A DNA stretch of 64,000 nt from an uncultured Bacilli bacterium (GTDB lineage Bacteria > Bacillota_I > Bacilli_A > RF39 > UBA660): contig CANRPF010000002.1 of the NCBI GenBank assembly GCA_947632375.1, positions 55,917-119,916 on the forward strand. Reading direction: 5' to 3'. A program made the position numbers and the translations under genes. Shown one piece after another: positions 18,661 through 29,158 of this stretch. The notes beneath the pieces are model-generated. The model searched no databases. It saw only the letters and a list, made by a program, of their open reading frames with translations, and was not told the origin of the DNA. How positions within the stretch are numbered: the stretch's first letter is position 1; the number at the start of each line of letters is the position of its first letter.

Positions 18661-19554
18661 TTATTTTTTTATTTTATTAGCTAATAATTCTAATCTTTTT
18701 ATATCTGATTGTTCTATATGACTATTCATATATTTATCTAATTTAGGTAAACAAAAAGGAATTATATTTTTCATACTATTTATATCATTTATATTATAAT
18801 TGCTAACAGGTAAATCTCTAGATATTATTTTATATCTATCTTTATCTATATGAATAACACTTAATATTTGTTCTACAAACATCTTTTTATCTTTTACTTT
18901 AATCTTATATATATTTTCACTATTTAATATATGATAATAATTAGGTAAAGTATTTATACTATTTACATTATCTGTAATTTTAGATAAAAGTTTAGAATCT
19001 ATTTTAACTTTTCTATGTATATATAAATTAATTGCATTATTAAATAAATATGATCTATAATCATCTAATAATTCTTCATAAGAAAAAAGCGAAACATTTC
19101 CATATATATCATAATCTATAACATAATAAGTATTATTTTCTTCTTTAAAATAATCTTTAAGTAAATCAAAAGATACTTCTATTTCATTTAATTCACCTTC
19201 AGTTAATTGTTCTTGTACAACGTAAGATTCATTATTACCTTTTAATGCATATAATTCTTTTATTCCATCTGAAAAAAATATATATGGAGTATCATATTCT
19301 AATACTTGAAAAAAATTAATATGATATCCATATCCAAATTTGCTATAGTAATAAGATAAATTTTCTGGAATATCATATTCTTTTTTTCTTTCTTCTTTTA
19401 CATAATCACTTATTATTCTTCTTCCTTTATGTTGATATAATATATATGAAGGAGATAATAATAAAGAATTATTATAATATCTAAATAAATATAATAAATG
19501 ATTACTTCTTGTTAATTCACTAGGTACTTTCTTTACTATTCTTAATCTGTCCAT
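18661..19554 (-). CDS. Uncharacterised protein, paralog of 19570-20361 and 59713-60633
   Basis: RIVKKVPSELTRSNHLLYLFRYYNNSLLLSP / VLEYDTPYIFFSDGIKELYALKGNNESYVV resemble the paralogs. Confidence 0.6.
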   Translation of the reverse strand: MDRLRIVKKVPSELTRSNHLLYLFRYYNNSLLLSPSYILYQHKGRRIISDYVKEERKKEYDIPENLSYYYSKFGYGYHINFFQVLEYDTPYIFFSDGIKELYALKGNNESYVVQEQLTEGELNEIEVSFDLLKDYFKEENNTYYVIDYDIYGNVSLFSYEELLDDYRSYLFNNAINLYIHRKVKIDSKLLSKITDNVNSINTLPNYYHILNSENIYKIKVKDKKMFVEQILSVIHIDKDRYKIISRDLPVSNYNINDINSMKNIIPFCLPKLDKYMNSHIEQSDIKRLELLANKIKK

Positions 19555-19569
19555 TTTATCTCCTGTTTA

Positions 19570-20361
19570 TTACATTTTTTTACGTTTTATAAATTTGTTT
19601 TTTTCTAAATTTCTAATTTTTAATAAATCATATTTATTTATAAGAGCATCTTCTATATGTAATCTATATTTATCATTATCAATATAATATATTTTTACTT
19701 TTTTAATAGAAATATCTTCTCCATATAAATTAACTACAAATATATCTTTTCCCATAAATATATCAAAATTAATTTTATTATCATAATTAAAAGTATTTAT
19801 ATAATTATCTATTGATAAAAAATTAGAAGTACTAAATAATAACATATTTCTATAATTTAAAAACATATTATAATTGTTCTCTATTTCTTCATCAGTTGGT
19901 ATTTTTATATAATCTAAAACAGATGAATCCATTATATAAAATCTATTATTTTTTTTAGAAAATAATTCAACTAATCTATTTTTATTTACAATATAATCTT
20001 TATTACCTAAAGTTTCTAAGTTTTCTTCAACTAATAAAGCTTCTCTACCATATTTAGTAGCATAATAAGCTTTATTTTTTTTAGAAAACGCTATATACGG
20101 AGTATCAAAATTTAAAATTTGATTAGTATTTTTAATTCTATTAAATAAACCACTAGTATAAACATCTAAATATGGATAAGGTAACTTTCTATCATCATAT
20201 TCATAACTATTTATTTTTCCATTATCAGAAAATATTATTCCATTAGGATTTAATAAAACTAATTCTTTTAAATATTTTAAAGTATACTTAATAGAGTTAT
20301 CACTAACATATTCTTTAGGAATAATTCTTACAACTTTCTTTTTTTCCATAACTCTCTCCAT
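19570..20361 (-). CDS. Uncharacterised protein, same family
   Basis: KVVRIIPKEYVSDNSIKYTLKYLKELVLLNP / ILNFDTPYIAFSKKNKAYYATKYGREALLV. Confidence 0.6.
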   Translation of the reverse strand: MERVMEKKKVVRIIPKEYVSDNSIKYTLKYLKELVLLNPNGIIFSDNGKINSYEYDDRKLPYPYLDVYTSGLFNRIKNTNQILNFDTPYIAFSKKNKAYYATKYGREALLVEENLETLGNKDYIVNKNRLVELFSKKNNRFYIMDSSVLDYIKIPTDEEIENNYNMFLNYRNMLLFSTSNFLSIDNYINTFNYDNKINFDIFMGKDIFVVNLYGEDISIKKVKIYYIDNDKYRLHIEDALINKYDLLKIRNLEKNKFIKRKKM

Positions 20362-20413
20362 ATGCGTATAATAACTCTTTTATTATAAAATTTCAATAAA
20401 AAAGTATTCATAT

Positions 20414-20860
20414 TTAGAAGCCATCTCTACATGATTTTTCTCCAAAATATGAATAAACTCTATTATTTTTTATATAGACTATTGCATAGCAGTTGCTAAT
20501 ATTAGCTAAATCTTTATCATTAACAGGATTTTTATATTCACCATTATTTGCATCACTATCCATAAAACCCTCTTCTATAAGACTATCTATAGAAATACGC
20601 TTACAAGCCTGCACCTTATTATTGCTATCATCAATAGGACAATCTTCACTCCTATCAGTAGTTAATATTGTTTTATTATCTTGACCATATAAAGTTGCAG
20701 CAGATTCTATTAATTTAATCTTAGTCACTAAAGCTCTTTCACTAATTTTTTGTCTTATTAACATTACACCTGGTATACCTATCGCTAGCAATAAACCAAA
20801 TAAAATTAAAACTGTTAATAATTCAACTAAAGTAAAACCATTTTTCTTCATTTCTTGCAA
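20414..20860 (-). CDS. Type IV pilin-like (pseudo)pilin
   Basis: Prepilin motif KKNGFTLVELLTVLILFGLLLAIGIPGV. Confidence 0.85.
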   Translation of the reverse strand: MQEMKKNGFTLVELLTVLILFGLLLAIGIPGVMLIRQKISERALVTKIKLIESAATLYGQDNKTILTTDRSEDCPIDDSNNKVQACKRISIDSLIEEGFMDSDANNGEYKNPVNDKDLANISNCYAIVYIKNNRVYSYFGEKSCRDGF

Positions 20861-21291
20861 TTTCCTTCATCTAATACAAAAGCATATTTTTTACCATACT
20901 TTTCATATATTACAACATCACAATTATTCAACTTTTTAGTTTCATCTCTAGGATCTATTATATCGTTATTTCCCTCTTCATCACCTTTTAAATATCCTTC
21001 ATTTATTAAATCATTAGCTTTTATTTTTTCTTTATAACAATAACATTTATTAATACCATTACAAACATTATCACTTAATGATAAACAATAATCATATTGA
21101 AAATCTGCAATATTAGCATCTTGACCAAATAAAACTGCAGCCTTTTCTATATTAAGAATTTTATTATTAAACATATTAGCTCTTACTTTTTTATTTGAAT
21201 GTAATATTCCAACACTAGTAATAGTAATTACTATACCTAATACTACTATTACACTTAGTACTTCAACTAAGGTAAAACCTTTATTATTCAT
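20848..21291 (-). CDS. Type IV pilin-like (pseudo)pilin
   Basis: Prepilin motif NNKGFTLVEVLSVIVVLGIVITITSVGIL; overlaps the next pilin gene. Confidence 0.85.
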   Translation of the reverse strand: MNNKGFTLVEVLSVIVVLGIVITITSVGILHSNKKVRANMFNNKILNIEKAAVLFGQDANIADFQYDYCLSLSDNVCNGINKCYCYKEKIKANDLINEGYLKGDEEGNNDIIDPRDETKKLNNCDVVIYEKYGKKYAFVLDEGNCKK

Positions 21292-21338
21292 ACTATCACC
21301 TATTTTAAAATATAATTCATTTTTATTCTTTTATCAAG

Positions 21339-21368
21339 AAAAAACAAACTAACTTACCATTAGTTTGT
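21339..21368 (-). terminator. Rho-independent terminator
   Basis: Minus strand ACAAACTAA-TGGTAAG-TTAGTTTGT-TTTTT at the end of engB. Confidence 0.65.
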
Positions 21369-21939
21369 CAGAAATTATTCTATATACTTCTTCTCTTCCT
21401 TTTTTAGTTATACTAGAAAATAATACTAAATTATCATCTTCTCTTATATTAAGAGTTGAACGTACTAATTTTTCTTGTTTATCTCTTATACTACTTTTTA
21501 CTTTATCATATTTAGTTGCAATTATTGTAACAGGTAAATGATAATATTTTAAATAATCATACATTAAAACATCATTTTCATTTGGTTTATGTCTAAAATC
21601 AACTAACATAAATACCATTTTTAAATTAGCCCTAGTAGTTAAATACTCTTCTATCATTAAACCAAACTTTTTTTGTTGACTTTTAGATAAAGTAGCATAA
21701 CCATATCCTGGAACATCAACTAAATAAAATAAATCGTTAACTAAATAAAAATTTAGTGTTTGTGTTTTACCTGGTTTGGAGCTGGTTCTTGCAAAATTCT
21801 TTCTAGATAAAATAGTATTTATAAAACTGCTCTTTCCTACGTTGCTTTTACCTACTAATAAAAACTCAAATTTATCATTTTTTGGATATTGACTTTTTCT
21901 TACAGCAATATTCGTTAGTTCCGAGCTTTCAATTTTCAT
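21349..21939 (-). CDS. engB: Ribosome biogenesis GTP-binding protein EngB/YsxC
   Basis: LLVGKSNVGKSSFIN, TSSKPGKTQTLNFY, DVPGYGYA, ATKYDK. Confidence 0.96.
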   Translation of the reverse strand: MKIESSELTNIAVRKSQYPKNDKFEFLLVGKSNVGKSSFINTILSRKNFARTSSKPGKTQTLNFYLVNDLFYLVDVPGYGYATLSKSQQKKFGLMIEEYLTTRANLKMVFMLVDFRHKPNENDVLMYDYLKYYHLPVTIIATKYDKVKSSIRDKQEKLVRSTLNIREDDNLVLFSSITKKGREEVYRIISDKLMVS

Positions 21940-22047
21940 ATTTTTTCACCCAATATAATTATATAAAAAAATGTAAAATAATGCAAATTATCTCCAAATA
22001 TATAGAAATTGTCTTATAAATATTATATAATTTTATAAGGTGATTTA

Positions 22048-22608
22048 ATGTTATATCCTGGCAAAGTTAAAGATGATTATAAAAAAGCTATTTCTTATAA
22101 AAATAGAGGAATGAAACTTGAGAATCTAATAAACATTACTAATGAATACTATATTGCAAATGATATAGCATTAATATATAAAAAACCTACACCAATATTA
22201 GTTGTTAAAGTAGATTATAAAAAAAAGCTTATAAGTGAAGGATATTATAAAACTCCTTCTACTTTAGACTATAATGGTATATACAAAGGAAAATATGTTG
22301 ATTTTGATGCAAAAGAGACATTAAATAAAACAGCATTTCCTTTAGCAAACTTACATGAACATCAACTCTTACATATGGAAAGAGTTATAAAACAAGGTGG
22401 TATAAGTTTTCTAATAATTAAAATTAATGGATTATATTTTTTATTAGATGGAAATATAATTATAGATTTTATTAATAATAATAAAAGAAAAAGTATACCA
22501 TTTGATTTTATAAAAGAAAAAGGTATTCAAATTAAAGAAGGAATTATGCCTGCTTTAGATTATATTAAAGTTATTGATGAATATTATTTTAAGGAGGAAA
22601 ACTTATGA
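22048..22608 (+). CDS. recU: Holliday junction resolvase RecU
   Basis: NRGMKLENLINITNEYYIANDIALIYKKPTPI, STLDYNGIYKGKYVDFDAKETLNKTAFPLANLHEHQLLHM. Confidence 0.95.
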   Translation: MLYPGKVKDDYKKAISYKNRGMKLENLINITNEYYIANDIALIYKKPTPILVVKVDYKKKLISEGYYKTPSTLDYNGIYKGKYVDFDAKETLNKTAFPLANLHEHQLLHMERVIKQGGISFLIIKINGLYFLLDGNIIIDFINNNKRKSIPFDFIKEKGIQIKEGIMPALDYIKVIDEYYFKEENL

Positions 22609-25436
22609 AAAAAACCACTTATAAGAAAACTGAAATAAAAAATGATACTAAAGAAGAAAAGAAACCTAAAGCTAAGAAACAGGTTAAAAAAACTAAAGAA
22701 AAAATTAAAGATAATGCTAATATAGTAAAAAAAGAAGCATCTAATTTAAAACAAAAATATAAAAAAGGAACTTTAGGACAAAAATTATTAATTATATTTA
22801 TGATGTTTTTAATATTTTGTTTAAGTATTGGTATAATATTTATACTATATATTATAATAAACTCACCTACTTTTAATACATCAGAATTATATAAAAAAGA
22901 AGCTAGTGTATTATTAGATAAAAATGGTAATGAGTTTGCAAGATTAGGTACTGAAAATAGAGAATTAGTTACATATGAAGATTTACCAGAAGTATTAATA
23001 GATGCAATTATTGCAACAGAAGATTCTCGTTTCTTTCAACATAATGGTGTTGATTTAGCAAGATTTTCTAAAGCAGTTGTAGGACAATTATTAGGACACT
23101 CTGATGCAGGTGGTGGTTCTACTCTAACAATGCAAGTAGTAAAAAATACGTATACTAATAATAAATCTAGTGGTATTCAAGGTATAATAAGAAAATTCAC
23201 AGATATATATATGTCAGTATTTAAAGTTGAAAAAGCATATACTAAAGAACAAATAATAGAGTTCTATGTAAATATTCCTTATTTAGGAAGTGGAACTTAT
23301 GGTGTTGAACAAGCATGTCAAACATATTTTGGAAAAAGCGTTAATGAAATTTCATTAGCAGAAGCTGCAATAATAGCAGGTTTATTCCAAGCACCAGATG
23401 GATATGATCCAAATATATATCCTGACAAAGCAGAAAGTAGAAAAAATCAAGTATTAAATTTAATGTTAAGACACGGATATATAAGTGAAGAAGCAAGAGA
23501 TGCTGCCAAAAGCATTCATGTAAAAGATTTACTTGTAGATAATTCAAAAACATTAAATAAATATCAGGGATTCGTTGATACTGTTGTACAAGAAGTTATT
23601 AAAAGAACAGGAAATGATCCTGCTACTACATCAATGACTATACATACAACACTCGATCCTGCTAAACAAGATGTAATTAATACAGTATATAATGGCGGTG
23701 TTTATAAATGGAAAAATGAAGTTGTTGAAACTGCGATAACTCTTATAGATGTAAAAAATGGTTCTATCGCTGCTATTGGTACAAAAAGAAATCGTAAAGG
23801 TGAAAGAGACTTGAACCTTGCAACTAGTGTAAAAAGACAACCTGGAAGTACCGCAAAACCAATATTTGATTATGGTCCTGCTATTGAATATTTAAATTGG
23901 TCTACAGGACAAACAGTTGTTGATGATACATACTCATATAGCGGTGGCGGAAGTATGAAGAATTGGAATAATTCATTCATGGGAATAATGACTGCAAAAG
24001 TTGCTTTAGCAGAAAGTAGAAATATCCCTGCCCTATATACATTCCAACAATTAAAACAATCTCAAATAAAAGAATTTGTTTCAAATTTAGGAATTACACC
24101 AGCCTATGAAAATGGTGATTATATTAATGAATCTCATAGTATCGGAGGATTCGATGGAACTAATACTTTAGAAATGGGAGCAGCCTATGCTGCATTTGCA
24201 AGAGGCGGAACTTATATTGAGCCATATAGTTTTACTTCTATTGAATATACAAATTCTGGAGAAACTTATACAGTTAAACCTGCTAAGAGAAAAGCGATGA
24301 GTGAAGCTACAGCATATATGATAAATATGATGTTAAAATACGCTGTTACAAGTGGTGCAGTATCAACCGGTACTGTAAGTGGAACGGATGTTGCAAGTAA
24401 AACAGGAACTTCAAGTGTTCCATCTGCAACTAAAAAATTATTTGGTAGCAATACTACCGGAGATTCATGGCAAATAACATATTCTCCTGATTACGTAATT
24501 GCATTATGGTACGGATATGAAAATCCAACAAAAGAATATCATTTAATACAAAGTGAAGGTTCTTCTTCAAGAAGAGAACTTAGTAAATATTTAGGCAAAA
24601 ATTTATTAGAACCAAATTCTAGATGGAGTCAACCTACATCAGTTGTTCAAGCAGAAATTGAACTAGAAACAGATCCATTAGAATTACCTTCTAGTGCAAC
24701 ACCATCTAATTTAGTATCTTCAGAATATTTCAAAAAAGGAACTGTTCCATCTGAAACTTCTGTTAGATTTGCTATACTAGATAACCCAACTAATTTATCT
24801 TATCAAAGAACTGCAAACGGAATAGAAATAAAATGGTCTCCTATTCCAACACCTAAATCAATTGATACTAATTATTTAAGAGAATATTTTGCAGGCAATA
24901 TTTATAAATATTGGGGAGATAAATATTTAAATAAAAGAATTGAATATAACAACTCTACTTTTGGTAGTTTAGGATATGCTATATATATTAATGGAAACTA
25001 TGTTGCAACAACAACTCAATCATCATATACATATACAGGTTCTATTAATGACTCAGCTACAATAACAGTTAGAAGTACTTATACTAACTATCCAGCTTGT
25101 CAAAGCAGTGGTGTTCAAGTTGTAGTAACTTCTTCAGGAACAACAAATCCTAGTACTCCAAGCGTACCTGAAGTTCCAGACGATTTAGAAATAACCGACT
25201 TTACAATTTCATTAAATGCAGAAGATCCAATGACTAAAGAAACATTTAATAATTTATTAAGTACAATAGGACTTGTTACTGTTAAAGCTAATAATTACGA
25301 TATAACAAATAATAAAGACGTTGAAATAAGTTATGAATGTAAAGATGGAAATTGTACTAGTTCAATATTTATTGTAGATGTCACTGTTAAATATAAAGAT
25401 ATTGTAAAAACAAAAACATTTACTGTAGAAAATTAA
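22605..25436 (+). CDS. Class A penicillin-binding protein (PBP1-type)
   Basis: Transglycosylase IIATEDSRFFQHNGVDLARF, GGSTLTMQVVKN; transpeptidase RQPGSTAKPI, SKTGTSS; recU neighbour. Confidence 0.96.
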   Translation: MKKTTYKKTEIKNDTKEEKKPKAKKQVKKTKEKIKDNANIVKKEASNLKQKYKKGTLGQKLLIIFMMFLIFCLSIGIIFILYIIINSPTFNTSELYKKEASVLLDKNGNEFARLGTENRELVTYEDLPEVLIDAIIATEDSRFFQHNGVDLARFSKAVVGQLLGHSDAGGGSTLTMQVVKNTYTNNKSSGIQGIIRKFTDIYMSVFKVEKAYTKEQIIEFYVNIPYLGSGTYGVEQACQTYFGKSVNEISLAEAAIIAGLFQAPDGYDPNIYPDKAESRKNQVLNLMLRHGYISEEARDAAKSIHVKDLLVDNSKTLNKYQGFVDTVVQEVIKRTGNDPATTSMTIHTTLDPAKQDVINTVYNGGVYKWKNEVVETAITLIDVKNGSIAAIGTKRNRKGERDLNLATSVKRQPGSTAKPIFDYGPAIEYLNWSTGQTVVDDTYSYSGGGSMKNWNNSFMGIMTAKVALAESRNIPALYTFQQLKQSQIKEFVSNLGITPAYENGDYINESHSIGGFDGTNTLEMGAAYAAFARGGTYIEPYSFTSIEYTNSGETYTVKPAKRKAMSEATAYMINMMLKYAVTSGAVSTGTVSGTDVASKTGTSSVPSATKKLFGSNTTGDSWQITYSPDYVIALWYGYENPTKEYHLIQSEGSSSRRELSKYLGKNLLEPNSRWSQPTSVVQAEIELETDPLELPSSATPSNLVSSEYFKKGTVPSETSVRFAILDNPTNLSYQRTANGIEIKWSPIPTPKSIDTNYLREYFAGNIYKYWGDKYLNKRIEYNNSTFGSLGYAIYINGNYVATTTQSSYTYTGSINDSATITVRSTYTNYPACQSSGVQVVVTSSGTTNPSTPSVPEVPDDLEITDFTISLNAEDPMTKETFNNLLSTIGLVTVKANNYDITNNKDVEISYECKDGNCTSSIFIVDVTVKYKDIVKTKTFTVEN

Positions 25437-25460
25437 AAGAGCTAAAATTAGCTCTTTTTT
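25434..25460. terminator. Bidirectional terminator between convergent genes
   Basis: AAAAGAGCTAA-AA-TTAGCTCTTTTTT. Confidence 0.8.
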
Positions 25461-27161
25461 CTATAATCCATAAGGTACATATATCTTACTCATATAATTT
25501 TTATGATAATTTTCTACATCATCAATTTCACTATTAGATAAATAATCTTCTGAAAAATAAGGATTATCTAATCTTTTTTTAAATTCTATACCTTCCTTAC
25601 TCCTTATCAAAGAATCATCTGATAAAGAATCTTTATTCATATCTAATTCATCAGGATTAATACTACTTAAATCAATACCTTCATTATGATATAATAAACA
25701 TATTACTAAACCTGTATAATATTCCTCATCTATACTTAATTCACTAAATTCTTTATCAGTTAATAATTTTCTTAATTCATAAGCTATATTAAAATATTTT
25801 TCTGATGTTACATGTATAGCTAACCTAGTTCTATAATCTAATTTTTTATAATCTCTATAACTATAACTTTTTTTATCTTTATCTAAATGTTTTAGATAGC
25901 TAAAACTTTCTTTTAAAGAAGATATACAATCATATAATTCTGATAATAAAAGAATACGTTTTTTATCATTTATTTCATCATTAATATCTTTTCTTCTAAT
26001 ACTTCCATCTTCAAACATATAAAAACCATTTTTTAAATAAAAGTTATCATTCATATAAGTCCTATGATAATTAATAACTCTATTTAATTCATGCTTAGTA
26101 AGTTTATCCAAACTAAATTTATCTTGATTTAATTTTAAATATATATTTGCACTATCAGAATCAGTTATTTTAAAACCTTGATATAAACCGTTAATAATAC
26201 CACTTTTAGTTGCTGGAAATAACTTTAATATAGATAAATCAACATTTAAAAGATCAAAGTTTTCAAAAGAATTAATAGCCCCTTCAGTTAATATTAAAGA
26301 TAAATTTTTGCTAAAATTAGATAATCCCTTATAAAAGAAATCATATTTTTTACTTAATGATAATAAATATTCATCTAATTCATCATAATCCATAATATTT
26401 TCTAAATCATAAATAATATGTGCAATATTTAAAATAGCATTATTCTTTTTAATAAATAAATTTCCCATTATTAATGCTTTATCATAATCATTATTATTAG
26501 TAACAGCATAAAAATTAAAAGACTTTTCAGATTTAACAAATAATTTAAGGTATAATTCTAAATAACCTTTTAATAAATCTTCTAATGTAGTATCAACTAC
26601 TTGTAAATATACATTACCATCTATATTTTTTGATAATCCCATTTTATTATAATAATGGCTATTAATATAATCAGTATGATATTTATTTACTTTTAAAGAA
26701 ATCATATTATTATCAAAATATTTTTTATCTTTAACTAATTCTATTTCTTTTTTATAATGTGTTGTATTTAGTTTAAGACATTCAAATAAAGCATTATCTA
26801 AATCTAATAAATTTAAATTATTTAACGTATTTAAGTTTATTTTATCATTATTAGATTTAAGTACTAAACTAAGTATATATATAATACTTTCTAATCTAGA
26901 TAAATCTAATAAATTAGATATATCTATACCTATATCAGTTATTTCACTACTTTCTAATATATTTTTTAATTCATCTAAAGATACTAATTTAGATAATTCA
27001 AATACTATATGAATTAAAAGAATATAAGAATTTAATATATTATTTTTATATTCTTGAATTTCAAACTTATCAGAAAAATCTACATAAAATTCATAACTAC
27101 TTAAACTATCTTTAATATTACTTATAATTAAATTTAAAGATTCTTCTAAATAATCTGGCAT
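25461..27161 (-). CDS. Hypothetical protein
   Basis: Long intact ORF, no recognised motif. Confidence 0.5.
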   Translation of the reverse strand: MPDYLEESLNLIISNIKDSLSSYEFYVDFSDKFEIQEYKNNILNSYILLIHIVFELSKLVSLDELKNILESSEITDIGIDISNLLDLSRLESIIYILSLVLKSNNDKINLNTLNNLNLLDLDNALFECLKLNTTHYKKEIELVKDKKYFDNNMISLKVNKYHTDYINSHYYNKMGLSKNIDGNVYLQVVDTTLEDLLKGYLELYLKLFVKSEKSFNFYAVTNNNDYDKALIMGNLFIKKNNAILNIAHIIYDLENIMDYDELDEYLLSLSKKYDFFYKGLSNFSKNLSLILTEGAINSFENFDLLNVDLSILKLFPATKSGIINGLYQGFKITDSDSANIYLKLNQDKFSLDKLTKHELNRVINYHRTYMNDNFYLKNGFYMFEDGSIRRKDINDEINDKKRILLLSELYDCISSLKESFSYLKHLDKDKKSYSYRDYKKLDYRTRLAIHVTSEKYFNIAYELRKLLTDKEFSELSIDEEYYTGLVICLLYHNEGIDLSSINPDELDMNKDSLSDDSLIRSKEGIEFKKRLDNPYFSEDYLSNSEIDDVENYHKNYMSKIYVPYGL

Positions 27162-27176
27162 TAATATTTCCCCCTT

Positions 27177-28019
27177 TTAAATAAAATCTAACTTTGTATT
27201 ATCAATAACATCAGAACTCTTAGCATAAGAAACAGTAGCATTAACGTATCCTTCTTTACTACCTATATCATAATAATTACCATCTATCTTTTTATAATAT
27301 AAATCTCTTTTTTCTGCTAAAAGATTTAAAACATCACTTATTTGATATTCTCCACCTACTCCTATATCAATATTTTTAATTAAATCTAAAAAATCATTTT
27401 TAACAATATATCTACCTAATATAGCTAAGTTAGATGGAGCTTCATTTATATTAGGCTTTTCTATAACATTATTTACTTCTTTTATACCATTAGTATCAAT
27501 TATCCCATATTTATATACATCGCTTAAATCTACTTCATGTACACCTATTACAGAATGATTAGTTTCATAATATAAATCCATTAATTGTTTTAAAGCAGGA
27601 TAAGTACTATTATTTATTAAATCATCACCTAATACAATTGCAAATGCACTTTCGTTTTTTAAATATTTTTTAGCTTTTAATATAGCTTTAGCGCAACCTT
27701 CTTGGTCTTTATCTAATATAAAATGAATTTTTATAATTTTAGTTAAATCTATTACTTCATTATAAGTTTCTATATTAGAATCATTTAATTTATTCTCTAA
27801 TCTTTTATTTCTAGAAAAATAATTAATAATAGATTCTTTTTCCTTTGATATAACCATATATACATCTTCTATACCACTACGAGCTAACTCTTCTATGATA
27901 TATTGAATAACAGGTTTATCTACTATTGGAAGCATTTCTTTAGGTATAGCCTTTGTAATAGGCAATAATCTAGTACCAAAACCTCCAATTGGAATAACAG
28001 CTTTAGTAATTCTTTCCAT
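27177..28019 (-). CDS. galU: UTP-glucose-1-phosphate uridylyltransferase
   Basis: KAVIPIGGFGTRLLPITKAIPKEMLPIVDKPVIQYIIEE; start at MERITK. Confidence 0.95.
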   Translation of the reverse strand: MERITKAVIPIGGFGTRLLPITKAIPKEMLPIVDKPVIQYIIEELARSGIEDVYMVISKEKESIINYFSRNKRLENKLNDSNIETYNEVIDLTKIIKIHFILDKDQEGCAKAILKAKKYLKNESAFAIVLGDDLINNSTYPALKQLMDLYYETNHSVIGVHEVDLSDVYKYGIIDTNGIKEVNNVIEKPNINEAPSNLAILGRYIVKNDFLDLIKNIDIGVGGEYQISDVLNLLAEKRDLYYKKIDGNYYDIGSKEGYVNATVSYAKSSDVIDNTKLDFI

Positions 28020-28113
28020 TGGTAATTCCCCTTTTTTAATAAATAAAAGTTGTATTTCTACAACTCTTTTAATATACGTCAAATTCTATCATATTTTTTA
28101 TATTTTGTCAAAA

Positions 28114-28788
28114 TTAGCCATTATAAGTCTTTTTTAATACAGGTCCTGAAGTTTCATTAGTTTGTGCAAATAAATTAGCTATATCACTTTCACTTAAAGA
28201 ACCAATTGCATTTAAAAGATTATCTAATTCTTCTTGAGAATACATTTTTGGTGTTTCTTTTTTTACATTTGTTACTCTATTATTTTGAGGTTTACTAACA
28301 GTAGTTTTTTTAATAATTTTTCTTCTTGGATCATTAATTTCTTTTTCTAAATCTACTCCTCTTCTTAGTTCTTTACTTCTTAATTTATTATAAATTTTAT
28401 TTAAACTCTTAGATTTAAATTTATAATAAGTTTCTTCATCTTTAAAAACAACTAAATCTCTTATTATTGCAATCATTGAACTAATAATTGAAGTTATAAA
28501 AATACCACCAAATATCCAATTCTTTAGAAAAATAAACTTTACAACACTTGCAAAACCAACAAATCCGTTTATCACTCCACCTAGTATAAAAGCTAAAATA
28601 AAGCTTACAACAAAAGCCATTAAAGCTTTAAATACACCACTATCTACAATACGTTCCTCATCATCATATAAGAATCCTAATTCTTCATCATCTTTTTCTA
28701 CATATTCTATATATTTTTTTACTTCATATGAATTATCAAACTCATTTTTTCTTCCATTTTTAATAATTTCATTCATACTCTTTAACAT
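28114..28788 (-). CDS. Hypothetical membrane protein
   Basis: Two central TM segments, charged termini. Confidence 0.5.
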   Translation of the reverse strand: MLKSMNEIIKNGRKNEFDNSYEVKKYIEYVEKDDEELGFLYDDEERIVDSGVFKALMAFVVSFILAFILGGVINGFVGFASVVKFIFLKNWIFGGIFITSIISSMIAIIRDLVVFKDEETYYKFKSKSLNKIYNKLRSKELRRGVDLEKEINDPRRKIIKKTTVSKPQNNRVTNVKKETPKMYSQEELDNLLNAIGSLSESDIANLFAQTNETSGPVLKKTYNG

Positions 28789-28867
28789 AAAAAATTACCC
28801 CCGATAGCTAAAGATAATACCATAAATCTATTATTAAGTCAAATTAAAAGTAACGTTTTTTTCGTTA

Positions 28868-29158
28868 CTATATTAATTCATTTATTTTATCAATTAATTT
28901 AGGATCAATATCTTTAATAATTTCATTAATTTTAGCTTTATTTTTATATAAATTTAATATATCTTCATAATAATTTAACTTATCTTTTATTATTTTTAAT
29001 TGTTTACTAATAGCATTTTTACTTACATTATCATTATCCGCTATCTCATTAATAGATAAATTATCAAAATAATAATCTTCAAAATACTCTCTTTGTTTAA
29101 GAGTTAATAATTCACCATAATATTCATATAAATTAATAATATATAATCTTTCTTCCAT
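28868..29158 (-). CDS. ylxM: YlxM-type SRP-associated helix-turn-helix protein
   Basis: YEYYGELLTLKQREYFEDYYFDNLSINEIADNDNVSKNAISKQLK; next to ftsY. Confidence 0.88.
   Translation of the reverse strand: MEERLYIINLYEYYGELLTLKQREYFEDYYFDNLSINEIADNDNVSKNAISKQLKIIKDKLNYYEDILNLYKNKAKINEIIKDIDPKLIDKINELI

Noticed and set aside
20493-24451. Small ORFs 20493, 20855, 23341, 23631, 24266
   Set aside because: Antisense to pilin or PBP genes; no motif or RBS support
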